A stretch of DNA of 64,000 nucleotides from Peptococcaceae bacterium BRH_c4a. GTDB lineage: Bacteria > Bacillota > Desulfotomaculia > Desulfotomaculales > Desulfocucumaceae. Within the stretch, counting starts at the first letter, position 1; every line of letters starts with the position of its first letter. The position numbers and the translations under genes were made by a program. Below are positions 9,344 through 17,029 of this stretch, piece by piece. The stretch spans positions 1 through 64,000 of the forward strand of contig LADN01000070.1 of assembly GCA_000961585.1 (NCBI GenBank), in the 5' to 3' direction. The notes beneath the pieces are model-generated. The model did no database searches. It was not told where the DNA came from and worked only from the letters and a program-made list of their open reading frames with translations.

Positions 9344-9419
9344 GCGTATGAACGCCGGGGCGTACCAAGGGGCGTATGAGCGTGCGTACCATGTAGCGTA
9401 CCAACTGGCGTATGGACTT
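9344..9419. repeat. Array of six GCGTA repeats with 12-bp period
   Basis: GCGTA begins at 9344, 9360, 9372, 9384, 9396 and 9408; the last five are exactly 12 bp apart, followed by TGA, TGG or CCA. In every minus-strand frame checked there is no start codon for a repeated peptide. It looks like a binding-site array in the 9240-9435 gap, which otherwise holds no gene. Confidence 0.65.
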
Positions 9420-9435
9420 TAATTGTTAATTTAGT

Positions 9436-9825
9436 TTAACCCAGGAGACTAAAGAATTTATTCAGGGCCTCCCAGATAGTCCCGATCACCAGGATAAAGG
9501 CGATCAACTGTGTCAGCATCTTGGCCTGATTACCCAACTGCGGGTTTTTCATAGCAGTGGCAAGGTGATTAATGCCCCACCCAACCAGGGCCAGAAGTAA
9601 GACCTGCATTAGCACAAAGCCCACGCCCCCAACGCCAAAGGTAGCACCAGTAACGGCAGACAAGGAAAATTTCTGTGGGACTGCGGCGGCCGCAAACATG
9701 GGAATGTTTTTATTGAGATTGACGATGGCCGAAGTCCAAAACTTCCTATCCAGGGGCGTAACCTTGTTTTTATTTTTTATGTCGCTTTTCTTGACCTGCC
9801 ATATTATTATCACCGGCTTCCTCAT
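9436..9825 (-). CDS. Small membrane protein with two predicted TM segments
   Basis: About 129 aa with a basic N-terminus and two hydrophobic segments (about VGFVLMQVLLLALVGWG and LIAFILVIGTIW) separated by a short polar loop. An Ala/Gly-rich stretch (MFAAAAVPQKFSLSAV) precedes the first. The layout resembles small secretion-channel or pilin-like (VirB2/TrbC) proteins, but that is only shape similarity. The start is placed at the internal ATG (9825), which is better spaced from AAAGGAGG than the upstream GTG. It overlaps the end of the replication-relaxation gene. Confidence 0.55.
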   Translation of the reverse strand: MRKPVIIIWQVKKSDIKNKNKVTPLDRKFWTSAIVNLNKNIPMFAAAAVPQKFSLSAVTGATFGVGGVGFVLMQVLLLALVGWGINHLATAMKNPQLGNQAKMLTQLIAFILVIGTIWEALNKFFSLLG

Positions 9826-10478
9826 TTCAAACACGCCTCCTTTAAGCTTTCCAGTAAATAAATTTCAAACTCTAAGCCTTCCCGGTTATCCTTCTCAATC
9901 TGGCCCCGGATAATTTTCTCCCGTGATGGAGTGGTGGTAACCGTTAGTATGCCGGGGAACCTCTCTGTCAACTCCGCCCACCACCAACCGGCATACCCCT
10001 CCGAATTATAGAGGTCGCAATATTTTTTTGCCTTATCAAAATGGTTTCGACTCTCAGCCTGGTCAAGCTCAATAAACCAAAAGCGCAACTTCCCGGTAAC
10101 AGTATTTCTGACAACACAAAAGGCATCACATTGTAGGACACCATAGTCCTGCTCGTAATCCCACCGGTAAATCTCTTCCCAGCTTTTAACCGATTTTACC
10201 ATCCACACATATACCCAATTTAAGGCGATTAAGTGTTCCAGTCGGCCATGCTTTTTTCCGGAAAAATAAATATATGGACTTTCCGGCGCCGGCCTCCAAC
10301 GATTGAGTCTCCCCCGGTCGTGAAGTGCCTTGAGCCTTTCCTGTGCCTTCCTGCGGCCATATCGTTGGTTACTGAACAATAATACCCTCACCTGCTCCGT
10401 ATCAAGTGCCTGAAGGCGTTCTGTGAGGAGGCATATTTCCTTATCGCGGTGCAATCCTTTTTCTTGATTGGGTGACAT
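9822..10478 (-). CDS. Replication-relaxation family protein
   Basis: 218 aa. The N-terminal half looks like a winged-helix domain (about residues 15-70, RYGRRKAQERLKALHDRG). The C-terminal part has CDAFCVVRN..WFIELDQAESRNHFDKAKKY, the pattern of the replication-relaxation family (PF13814) found beside FtsK-like genes on Firmicute plasmids, integrative elements and phages. It probably acts on DNA at an origin or transfer site. It overlaps the FtsK-like gene by 38 bp and follows an AGGAGGGGG site. Confidence 0.7.
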   Translation of the reverse strand: MSPNQEKGLHRDKEICLLTERLQALDTEQVRVLLFSNQRYGRRKAQERLKALHDRGRLNRWRPAPESPYIYFSGKKHGRLEHLIALNWVYVWMVKSVKSWEEIYRWDYEQDYGVLQCDAFCVVRNTVTGKLRFWFIELDQAESRNHFDKAKKYCDLYNSEGYAGWWWAELTERFPGILTVTTTPSREKIIRGQIEKDNREGLEFEIYLLESLKEACLK

Positions 10479-11583
10479 CCCAAACCACCCCCTCCTGCTT
10501 TTCGATTAACTTTTTTGCCTGCTTGACAGGGAGATACATTGTCTGAACCTCTTTGATTGTCACCCCGAACTTATAAACTCCCCGCCCCTTTATCTCCGGG
10601 AGTTGGGCGGCCATGCTACAGGTTTCCCCTAATACCAACCGGGAACTGATTTCATCTGGCATCAGGTAGCACAGTCGGGCGGAGAACATATCCCTGGTAT
10701 CATCCCGGAACACTGGAACCTTTTTGCTGGGGCGTTGAGTGGCAGCCACCACGCTGATCCCGGTGGCCCTGGCAAGGCGAACGATCCGGTCAATAAGGCG
10801 AATAATTTCCGGGTCGCTGATTTCTGCCACTTCATCAATAACCAGAACTATGTAGTCCATAGCCATGGCCGCCTTTCCCGTTCCATGGTACTCCTGAATT
10901 TTCTCCACCCCGGCGGCCTCCAGGATGTCGATGCGCCGCTCCATTTCCCGGTTAAGCGCCCTCATTAGTGCCAGGGCATCTTTTTCGTTTTTGGCCAGGG
11001 CGCAATGATTTTTAAGGTAGCTGAACTGTAATCGCTTAAGGTCGATAATGGCAATCTTGGCATGTGACATCAGGGAGTGAATTAGCACCAAAAGGAAATT
11101 GCTTTTTCCGAATCCGGTCACCCCAGCCACTAATAGGTGGGGCGCTTCGGCCAGGTCCAGAACTTCCGGGGCGGGACTGTAGCCGATGGGGACCGGGAGT
11201 GCCATTTTCTTGTATCCTTTATGTTCGTCCGGGGGCCATAGATAGGGATAGTGATTTTCCAAGTGGCCGGTCCTGACTGTCATGTGGACATATCCAGCTA
11301 CCTTCTTTATTTCCACATATCCCCGGCAGGCATCAGCAAAATACTCCTGACGGTTAACCACATCCCTATAACTTAATCCGGGGGGAAGGGTAAAAATCAT
11401 GTGCCAGTTCCCCGGATTTTTCTTTTTGTGTGTAAGGAGGGGTCGAGGTTTGGGCTCCGGCCACAGCACGTCAACGGTGTCCAGAATGGCCGCCGGTATT
11501 TCTTGGCCTGCGCGGTGCCGCCATGTGTGTTTTATTAAGTCGATGGTCTCCTTGAATGAATCGTCTTTTTTATTGTTATTCAA
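10441..11583 (-). CDS. FtsK/SpoIIIE-type DNA translocase ATPase
   Basis: 380 aa with Walker A GVTGFGKSN (about residue 155) and Walker B YIVLVIDEVAEI, followed by the FtsK motif ATQRPSKKVP. It lacks the membrane domain and gamma domain of chromosomal FtsK, so it is the small mobile-element type. It may pump DNA with the co-transcribed replication-relaxation and membrane proteins. The start is TTG at 11583, fixed by AAGGAGGTGA seven bases upstream. Confidence 0.85.
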   Translation of the reverse strand: MNNNKKDDSFKETIDLIKHTWRHRAGQEIPAAILDTVDVLWPEPKPRPLLTHKKKNPGNWHMIFTLPPGLSYRDVVNRQEYFADACRGYVEIKKVAGYVHMTVRTGHLENHYPYLWPPDEHKGYKKMALPVPIGYSPAPEVLDLAEAPHLLVAGVTGFGKSNFLLVLIHSLMSHAKIAIIDLKRLQFSYLKNHCALAKNEKDALALMRALNREMERRIDILEAAGVEKIQEYHGTGKAAMAMDYIVLVIDEVAEISDPEIIRLIDRIVRLARATGISVVAATQRPSKKVPVFRDDTRDMFSARLCYLMPDEISSRLVLGETCSMAAQLPEIKGRGVYKFGVTIKEVQTMYLPVKQAKKLIEKQEGVVWDVTQSRKRIAPR

Positions 11584-11688
11584 GGGCTCTCACCTCCTTG
11601 TCGGAATTTTGTAGTGTAGATATATGACTTTGGGATTGTCCATTATGACTATGGTATCGTGGTAATTTAAGGCAACAAAAATCCCCGA

Positions 11689-11886
11689 CTATTTATCGGG
11701 GATCCATAAATCTTCTGCTTTTCGGTTTACGGCCTGGGCTATTGCCATGGCCAGATATACGCCAACCGAAGAACCCTTTTTTATTTTTCTAAAATTCGTC
11801 TCATTCATTCCGCATTCCTCGGCCACCTGCCGCTGAGTTTTCCCAACCTCGGCCAGGGCGATCCGAAATTCTCTCTCATTAAACAT
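11689..11886 (-). CDS. Small helix-turn-helix protein, Cro-like
   Basis: About 65 aa. The core EFRIALAEVGKTQRQVAEECGMNETNFRKIKKG is a Cro/CI-type HTH. The ATG at 11886 is preferred over upstream starts because it lies after a purine-rich site and begins the conserved domain. It is transcribed leftwards, opposite to the repressor at 12507, as expected of a Cro-like partner, although a gene and a terminator separate the two. Confidence 0.7.
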   Translation of the reverse strand: MFNEREFRIALAEVGKTQRQVAEECGMNETNFRKIKKGSSVGVYLAMAIAQAVNRKAEDLWIPDK

Positions 11887-11920
11887 ACCATCACCACTGG
11901 AAATATTCCCCATCCAAAGA

Positions 11921-11949
11921 AAAAACCCTTCTTTTTATCTATGAAGGGC
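11921..11949 (-). terminator. Terminator downstream of 12014-12400
   Basis: On the minus strand CCCTTC (11948-11943) and GAAGGG (11931-11926) form a stem followed directly by TTTTTTC. It separates the zinc-ribbon gene from the Cro-like gene. Confidence 0.6.
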
Positions 11950-12013
11950 ATATAATAAATTGAGAGTTTTTATTAAGTTATTTATTTTGGTCCCTGGCCT
12001 ATGCCGGGGGTTT

Positions 12014-12400
12014 TTATTTTATTTCCTCCCACTTCCCAAAAACGCACTTACACCCCCCACACCCATAAGTCGCCAGATCCCCATCATCCCCCTGAAGAAT
12101 GCTCAAAAAAACCACCTTCCCCCCATTTTCCGGCCTCTTATAAATAACTTCCCCGCACCCCGGACACTCCCGGCCATGCGCCATCTTTCTGGGGATGATT
12201 CTCACCCCGCCCTGTTTTCCTCTTTCAATAATATAGTCTACGAATTTAATTTGGTCTATTTTGTATTTATCCAGAATGAATTTTAAAACCCCCTGCATGA
12301 CGTTCCGGGTTGGACCGTTCCTGGTATCCAGGAAAATCGATATCGCCGTTTTCATTGCGTCCATGTCATCTTTCTGGGGAAAGTCGTATACTTCACACAT
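12014..12400 (-). CDS. Hypothetical protein with C-terminal zinc ribbon
   Basis: 128 aa, not recognised. The C-terminal third has paired cysteines (CPGCGEVIY and YGCGGCKCVFGKW) that would bind zinc. The N-terminal part is mixed helix/strand with no motif. It is the first leftward gene from the repressor control region (12401-12497), the position of an early phage regulator. Confidence 0.6.
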   Translation of the reverse strand: MCEVYDFPQKDDMDAMKTAISIFLDTRNGPTRNVMQGVLKFILDKYKIDQIKFVDYIIERGKQGGVRIIPRKMAHGRECPGCGEVIYKRPENGGKVVFLSILQGDDGDLATYGCGGCKCVFGKWEEIK

Positions 12401-12447
12401 TTTTATTACCCCCTGTTCATTTATTTTCTACACCATATTCAAAACAG

Positions 12448-12487
12448 TCCGACAGTGTTCATAAATTGCCGACAGGTGAATATAAAT
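12448..12487. promoter_or_regulatory. Repressor promoter with two operator repeats
   Basis: TTCATA (12458-12463), 17 bases and TATAAA (12481-12486) make a rightward promoter for the repressor gene. CCGACAG occurs at 12449 and 12469, exactly 20 bp apart, each followed by a GTTCATAAAT- or GTGAATATAAAT-like sequence. One copy overlaps the -35 and the other lies in the spacer. Binding of the repressor would control its own gene and the leftward gene at 12400. Confidence 0.65.
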
Positions 12488-12506
12488 TTTTAGGGGGGTG
12501 AATTCT

Positions 12507-12815
12507 GTGCTAGGAAAACGAGTGAAAGAACTGCTGGAGGAAAGAGGTTGGACGCAATCCGATCTGGCCAGGGCTGCCGAAATGCACCGGTCTGAAATAT
12601 CTGAGATATGTACCGGTCGACGCACAAAGGTAAATACGGGAACACTGGAAAGACTTGCCCGGGGGCTTGGAATACCTGTAGAGGAATTGTTGAAGGAGGG
12701 AGGGGAAGAACCGAAGGTCTGTAGGTTGATGATGCGAGAGATCGGGGAGGCTGCAATGTGGGAGCTACTGGAGGTTATAAGGAAAATAAAAAAGGCCCCG
12801 ATTAGGGGGCCTTAA
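12507..12815 (+). CDS. XRE-family phage repressor
   Basis: About 102 aa. The N-terminal HTH (GKRVKELLEERGWTQSDLA through EISEICTGRRT) is a typical Xre/CI fold, followed by RLARGLGIPVEELL. The short C-terminal part has no peptidase or dimerisation domain of known type. GTG at 12507 is preferred over GTG at 12498 because the AGGGGGG site lies about nine bases upstream of it. It is the only rightward gene in the left arm and is likely the lysogeny repressor. Confidence 0.8.
   Translation: MLGKRVKELLEERGWTQSDLARAAEMHRSEISEICTGRRTKVNTGTLERLARGLGIPVEELLKEGGEEPKVCRLMMREIGEAAMWELLEVIRKIKKAPIRGP
12794..12811. terminator. Hairpin at the repressor 3' end
   Basis: GGCCCC (12794-12799) pairs with GGGGCC (12806-12811), with an A-run before it and TTAAAA after. 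It overlaps the last codons of the repressor and sits between convergent genes, so it may terminate both. Confidence 0.55.
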
Positions 12816-12817
12816 AA

Positions 12818-13006
12818 TTAACTATTCTTCTTCGCCATTGCAGCCGCCCCACCAATCCCAAGTGCCAGGCCGAACCACTGCATAACCTCTTTTATGCCTT
12901 CCCTTATCTCCGGGGTAATGCCGGGATAAAAACAAGCGGCCACGTAAGCCGCCAAGGAAAAGCCGATGAAACCCAACAGGGCCATGTCTACATAATTTTC
13001 TTTCAT
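12818..13006 (-). CDS. Putative holin (small two-TM protein)
   Basis: 62 aa with two hydrophobic segments (VDMALLGFIGFSLAAYVAACFY and WFGLALGIGGAAAMA) and a charged tail KKNS. Its place directly after the endolysin gene on the same strand supports a holin role. It has no specific family signature. Confidence 0.6.
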   Translation of the reverse strand: MKENYVDMALLGFIGFSLAAYVAACFYPGITPEIREGIKEVMQWFGLALGIGGAAAMAKKNS

Positions 13007-13059
13007 GGTATCATTTTCCTTTCTTTTACCGATATACAGCTTCGGGGGCGCATTTCACA

Positions 13060-13683
13060 TCATCCTTTCATCTTGTTGTAGTTCCACAGGACGGTAATAA
13101 AGCGGTAAAAATCCTCACTGCCTGCCGGATCTTTTATTAATCCTTTTGCCGCCGCCCACTTTACCGGTGCCATTGCCCACTCCGGAATACCCTGGAAGGG
13201 GTCATTGGGGATCACGGGTAACTTATCATACTGCTTCAAATCCCAGTCGTGCATCAATTGAATAAGCTTTTGGGTATACTCGCTGTCCGTGGCGTACCCG
13301 CAAATATACAGCATCCCGGCTGCTGCCTCGGGCGTTGAAGCCTCCCGCACTCGGTCATACCGGGGCTGCATTAGTACTTCGTAGCGGTCCTGGAGGCATT
13401 CGCCGAAACTATTGTAGGCCCTGAACTTCGCCAGCGTGCGGATTCTACTACCGTCCGGATTTTCTTCTTCCGTCCAGCAAACGACGCTACCAGCGGGACC
13501 CTGTCCCTTTATGCCGAAAAGGTTGTTACTGCTGTGTCCGGTATCCCGGTCAGCGGGGATGTATTCACCCCATCCAGTTTCGAGAATCGCCTGGGCAATG
13601 GTAAGGCTGGAGAATAGGCCGGTGTTGCGTTGGAGGGTTTGGGCGGCGGGGAAGAGGGTTTCAATAAATTCCTGGGGTTTCAC
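13060..13683 (-). CDS. Endolysin: glucosaminidase (FlgJ-like) domain
   Basis: 207 aa cell-wall hydrolase. SSLTIAQAILETGWGE carries the catalytic Glu of the glucosaminidase/lysozyme-like fold, followed by NNLFGIKG and a C-terminal YATDSEYTQKL motif, as in FlgJ/LytG-type N-acetylglucosaminidases. The last 50 residues (WAMAPVKWAAAKGLI) resemble a partial S-layer-homology unit for wall binding. Overlaps the subtilase stop by 4 bp, so the two are translationally coupled. Confidence 0.85.
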   Translation of the reverse strand: MKPQEFIETLFPAAQTLQRNTGLFSSLTIAQAILETGWGEYIPADRDTGHSSNNLFGIKGQGPAGSVVCWTEEENPDGSRIRTLAKFRAYNSFGECLQDRYEVLMQPRYDRVREASTPEAAAGMLYICGYATDSEYTQKLIQLMHDWDLKQYDKLPVIPNDPFQGIPEWAMAPVKWAAAKGLIKDPAGSEDFYRFITVLWNYNKMKG

Positions 13684-14768
13684 TTGACCGCCCCCTGCCT
13701 AATTGTGACCTTTTGTTCCTTCTCGTCCCACTCCACCGTAGCCCCTAAGCCTTCAGCAACATACCGGGCAGGCGTAAAAGTGCGCCCCTCCCGAATAAAC
13801 GGGGCCACATCCATTTCCATTTGCAATCCGTCAACCATATACTCAGTCAGTCCAATCCACATTTTGATTTCCCGCCGAATGGCATCCGCATTTTCAAGCC
13901 GCCCAAAAGAAAACACCCCACACCCATACCGCTCATCCCGGCCAGGAGCCCCGAGATCCTCGGCATACAGGTCCAGGGCGACACGCATTTCCTCCGGAGT
14001 CAGCTTTCGGCCTAACCGCCTTTTAGCCTTCGCCTGCAGAATGGCTGCGGCACCGGCTATGTGAGGACAAGCCATGGAGGTGCCGGAGAGCTGTACGTAC
14101 CCACCGCCCAGCCAGGTAGACCAAACGTCCACGCCAGCGGCAGCCAAATCCAGCTCCATCCCGTAAGCTGAAAAGTCTGCGGGCAACTCCTCCAGGTTGA
14201 CGGCGGCTACCGCTATGACCTCTGGATATTTGGCCGGGTACATAACCCCGTAGTCCCTCCCAAAATTTCCGGCCGCAGCTACCATGACGATACCGGCAAC
14301 ATGACACCGCTTGACCGCCTGGCGTATATCCTGGTCATCAGATGGGCCGCAGATGGACATGCTTATAATGTCAATACCTGCACTTACACACCAGTCCAAC
14401 GCACGGGAAATCGCCCCGGGTACCGCTCCGCCGGAGTCAGGGAAAACCTTCAGGATATACAGTTCTACACCAGGGGCCACGCCCATAATTTTTCCGTTTG
14501 CCGCAATAATCCCGCAACAGTGTGTGGAGTGCCCCCGGCGGTCGGCTATCCCGCTGCCGGAAAAATCCACAACACCGGCAACCGATATGTCGGGATGGTC
14601 TGGACGACCAGTGTCAATAACAGCCACCTTGATACCTTCCCCCCGGGTTTCTGGCCACTCCATTTCGGCACCGATCATGCGGATGCCGTAAGGGATCTGC
14701 GTGGGCGGGGCGGTCGCATCCTGGACAACTACATAATCGGGGACCCTAAAACCATCACTCATGACCAA
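13680..14768 (-). CDS. Subtilisin-like serine protease (S8) with C-terminal stalk-type domain
   Basis: 362 aa. The S8 catalytic triad is complete: Asp in VAVIDTGRPDHPD (about residue 50), His in GHSTHCCGI (about 80) and Ser in LSGTSMACPHIAG (about 230). Residues about 300-362 match half of a copper-amine-oxidase N-terminal-like domain (MVDG..FTPARYVAEGLGATVEWDEKEQKV), a wall-exposed module common in Firmicutes. There is no signal peptide. It sits between holin-like and endolysin genes, so it may act in lysis, virion release or cleavage of host surface protein. A subtilase here is not part of the standard phage lysis set. Confidence 0.85.
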   Translation of the reverse strand: MVMSDGFRVPDYVVVQDATAPPTQIPYGIRMIGAEMEWPETRGEGIKVAVIDTGRPDHPDISVAGVVDFSGSGIADRRGHSTHCCGIIAANGKIMGVAPGVELYILKVFPDSGGAVPGAISRALDWCVSAGIDIISMSICGPSDDQDIRQAVKRCHVAGIVMVAAAGNFGRDYGVMYPAKYPEVIAVAAVNLEELPADFSAYGMELDLAAAGVDVWSTWLGGGYVQLSGTSMACPHIAGAAAILQAKAKRRLGRKLTPEEMRVALDLYAEDLGAPGRDERYGCGVFSFGRLENADAIRREIKMWIGLTEYMVDGLQMEMDVAPFIREGRTFTPARYVAEGLGATVEWDEKEQKVTIRQGAVK

Positions 14769-14769
14769 A

Positions 14770-14988
14770 TCACCCTTTCAGCCCGGCCAGCACCGCAACG
14801 ATACCGGCCAAATTTAAAGCCACCCCCAAGGTGGCCCCCATGATCCAATATTTAAGCTTACTTACATCCTGCCTTGTTTCCTTGATGCTCCCATTTTGTG
14901 CCTTCTGCCAACCGGCAAGATTACCAACGGCCTGTTCCAATGCCGCCACCTTCTTTCCAATTTCTATGACTTCCTTTTCCTGGTTCAA
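14770..14988 (-). CDS. XhlA/holin-like small membrane protein
   Basis: 72 aa: an N-terminal coiled-coil-like helix (EIGKKVAALEQAVGNL), a central amphipathic stretch (KETRQDVSKLKYWI) and a C-terminal TM helix (GATLGVALNLAGIVAVLAG). This is the layout of XhlA-type lysis proteins. It is one base from the subtilase gene. Confidence 0.65.
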   Translation of the reverse strand: MNQEKEVIEIGKKVAALEQAVGNLAGWQKAQNGSIKETRQDVSKLKYWIMGATLGVALNLAGIVAVLAGLKG

Positions 14989-15022
14989 TACCCCACCCCC
15001 TGGTAACTAAAATAAAAACCGC

Positions 15023-15211
15023 CTACTTCGACGGCTTTTCAGTCAGCAGTTCAATGATAATATCCAGCTTTTCATTCAGGTCCTCGATGGTCAGCTTGCC
15101 CTGTTTTTTCTTGTTGTCCAGGGCAGTTAACTTGGCCTGCCTTTGCTTTTCCTTCTCCTGCTTTTCGTCTGCAAATACCACCCTTGCGCCTTCTACATTT
15201 ACCGCCTTCAT
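15023..15211 (-). CDS. Hypothetical small charged helical protein
   Basis: 62 aa, mostly Lys/Glu and predicted helical (EKQEKEKQRQAKLTALDNKK). The end, LNEKLDIIIELLTEK, resembles small XkdX-region tail proteins but is not diagnostic. Its ATG overlaps the stop of the preceding gene (ATGA). Confidence 0.6.
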   Translation of the reverse strand: MKAVNVEGARVVFADEKQEKEKQRQAKLTALDNKKKQGKLTIEDLNEKLDIIIELLTEKPSK

Positions 15212-15642
15212 TGTGCCGTAATCACCACCTCGTTAAGTTTGATTCTCGTTGGCTCTCCTACTCTAATATGAATCGTCCCGGGTGTTGTAGCAGCAACCTG
15301 CAATGCTGCCGTGTGTGTTGCAGGGTCAACCGGCACGGTGGTCATGGGTTTACCGGTATCGGCGTGGTAGAAGGTTATCTCCGAGAGGACATCCGGAACA
15401 TGGGCAGTAATGCTGGCCGTATCCACCCCATTGGCGGTGATAGTCGCTTTGTCCACTGAGACTGTGATTGGTTTGAATTGCCCTGCGCTATAATAGTGAT
15501 CCAATGTTATGTCTTCACCACACTCAATAGCCAACTGCCCTTTAGGCAACCGGGCGTTTATGTCTTCGATAGCATCTATCTCCCCGACTGCTTCATTAAT
15601 TTGTATTGCAGCCCCAGTACTGTCTATTATAGCGAATCTCAT
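15208..15642 (-). CDS. Hypothetical tail protein with Ig-like C-terminal domain
   Basis: 144 aa. The N-terminus (MRFAIIDSTGAAIQINEAVGEIDAI) looks like a short tail-fibre-assembly or phage-tip domain. Residues about 75-144 (VSVDKATITANGVDTASITAHV) show the strand pattern of a bacterial Ig-like (BIG) domain. Probably a virion surface protein downstream of the fibre genes. Confidence 0.6.
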   Translation of the reverse strand: MRFAIIDSTGAAIQINEAVGEIDAIEDINARLPKGQLAIECGEDITLDHYYSAGQFKPITVSVDKATITANGVDTASITAHVPDVLSEITFYHADTGKPMTTVPVDPATHTAALQVAATTPGTIHIRVGEPTRIKLNEVVITAQ

Positions 15643-15672
15643 GCAATCATCTCCTTTAATTTAACTTCTTCC

Positions 15673-16263
15673 TCAATAAAACTCTATTATTATTACACTA
15701 TGTGTTCCGTAACCAGACGAATATGGCGCATAACTTTGAGCAAAACTTATAGATGTGGCTAAAAAGGCAGATATATACCTGAGCACCGACCACGGTCTAG
15801 CACTACTATCAGCTCCAAAATCATATCCGTTAAGTAAAACAATACATTTTTCCGGGACAACGCTCGAAATCGCTACTGCAAACGCAGCATTTGTATTCGG
15901 CGTAAATGTCACTCTCTGCCATGACTTTATTGGGCTGTTAAGCCAACCCATTACCGTATTGGTCGCCCTTCCGTCTGCTGAGGTACCAATAGATGCAGAT
16001 GTGGCCCTGCTCGACACCGCCGCATCCAAATACCCGGCCCTGGCCGCCGTAAGCCTGTTAGTCAACAATTCAGCCAGCCGGGCAAGCACAGTTCCCGCAG
16101 CGTTGGCCGCATCGCCCGTGGTACCTAAATTTGTTTCCAGGGTGTCGACGTATTCGGCTATCTGTGTCAGTCTCTGAAAAGCAGTCAACGTACCTGCTGT
16201 CTCGGTGTTATACCCCAACTTATCTAATATATCTATCAACAAAACCAGTTGTTCATCAGTCAT
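15673..16263 (-). CDS. Hypothetical fibre-region protein
   Basis: 196 aa. The first 90 residues are Ala/Thr-rich and helical (LTRLAELLTNRLTAARAGYLDAAVSSRAT-like pattern, common in phage tail stalks). The rest is beta-rich (CIVLLNGYDFG) and may be a receptor-binding tip. Starts three bases after the preceding stop. Confidence 0.55.
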   Translation of the reverse strand: MTDEQLVLLIDILDKLGYNTETAGTLTAFQRLTQIAEYVDTLETNLGTTGDAANAAGTVLARLAELLTNRLTAARAGYLDAAVSSRATSASIGTSADGRATNTVMGWLNSPIKSWQRVTFTPNTNAAFAVAISSVVPEKCIVLLNGYDFGADSSARPWSVLRYISAFLATSISFAQSYAPYSSGYGTHSVIIIEFY

Positions 16264-16265
16264 AA

Positions 16266-16637
16266 TTAGCTCACCGCCTTTGTAATTCCCGTTACCTGCC
16301 CGCTGGTCCGGACTACCGTTGTCGTAATAACCCTGGCCCCAACAGTCTTGGCAATGGAGGAAATTTGTCCACTCGTCCTGGTTACGGCAATACTTGCCAC
16401 TGTTGAAGCGTCGGAGGGATCTTTAATGGTAAGGCTGGTTATTTGGCCCGACGTGCGGGTCACTTCTACGCTCCGGGTATCGGTCCCCACTAACAAGTTT
16501 TTTGTTTCCCGGGTGCTTTTGTTATTGGTCCCAGCTATCCCGGCGTCAATTTTGTCCATGTTGTCATTTAATTGGGTTCTCAGAAGGGGCTCAGTTGAAT
16601 CCCATGTTTTAAGGGAAAGTCCTGGCGTTATGGGCAA
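16266..16637 (-). CDS. Tail protein with VxRTSGQ repeats
   Basis: 123 aa. The N-terminal part (TPGLSLKTWDSTEPL) resembles phage tail-attachment segments. After residue 55 three copies of a V-x-R-T-S-G-Q-x-x-x-I unit follow (VTRTSGQITSLTI, VTRTSGQISSIAK, VVRTSGQVTGITK), spaced about 30 residues apart. Likely a beta-repeat shaft of a tail fibre. Confidence 0.6.
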   Translation of the reverse strand: MPITPGLSLKTWDSTEPLLRTQLNDNMDKIDAGIAGTNNKSTRETKNLLVGTDTRSVEVTRTSGQITSLTIKDPSDASTVASIAVTRTSGQISSIAKTVGARVITTTVVRTSGQVTGITKAVS

Positions 16638-16705
16638 TTTTCTTCACCACCTTATTTCAGATAATCATTAAAATAAAAGTAAAGTAAAGGACTTTTAGAG
16701 CTTTT

Positions 16706-16999
16706 TTAAAGCTTATGGTCAATAAACGACATGTTATCGACCTTTGAATTGGGGTTCCAAATAAACACCAAATTATTCAATGCCAAAGATAGCCCCCGTG
16801 GATTTCTTATTGTGGTTGCAGTTAGGGAATTGTTAATGTAAACGGAAATAGATGCCCCACTGCCAGCCACCGCCACTTTACCGGTGCACCAGTTGGCCGG
16901 CCTAAAACCTTCCATCTTCTTTTCTATCCGCCGGTCAACGGCGGCAATCAGTTTTTTTGCAAACTCCGAACTATTAATATCCACATACCCTTTGTCCAT
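16706..16999 (-). CDS. Hypothetical tail-tip protein
   Basis: 97 aa. The N-terminal half is helical (SEFAKKLIAAVDRRIEKKMEG); the C-terminal half is a short beta-barrel-like stretch (CTGKVAVAGSGASISVYIN..LVFIWNP) resembling small phage OB-type tail proteins. No family assigned. Confidence 0.55.
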   Translation of the reverse strand: MDKGYVDINSSEFAKKLIAAVDRRIEKKMEGFRPANWCTGKVAVAGSGASISVYINNSLTATTIRNPRGLSLALNNLVFIWNPNSKVDNMSFIDHKL

Positions 17000-17029
17000 T
17001 TGCCCTATGTCACCCCTTTCCTATGCTAC

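Noticed and set aside
9240-9435. Possible repeat protein (Y-A-x-W units) encoded by the GCGTA array
   Set aside because: The frame with that pattern has a stop directly before it and no start codon; the 12-bp period is better explained as DNA sites.
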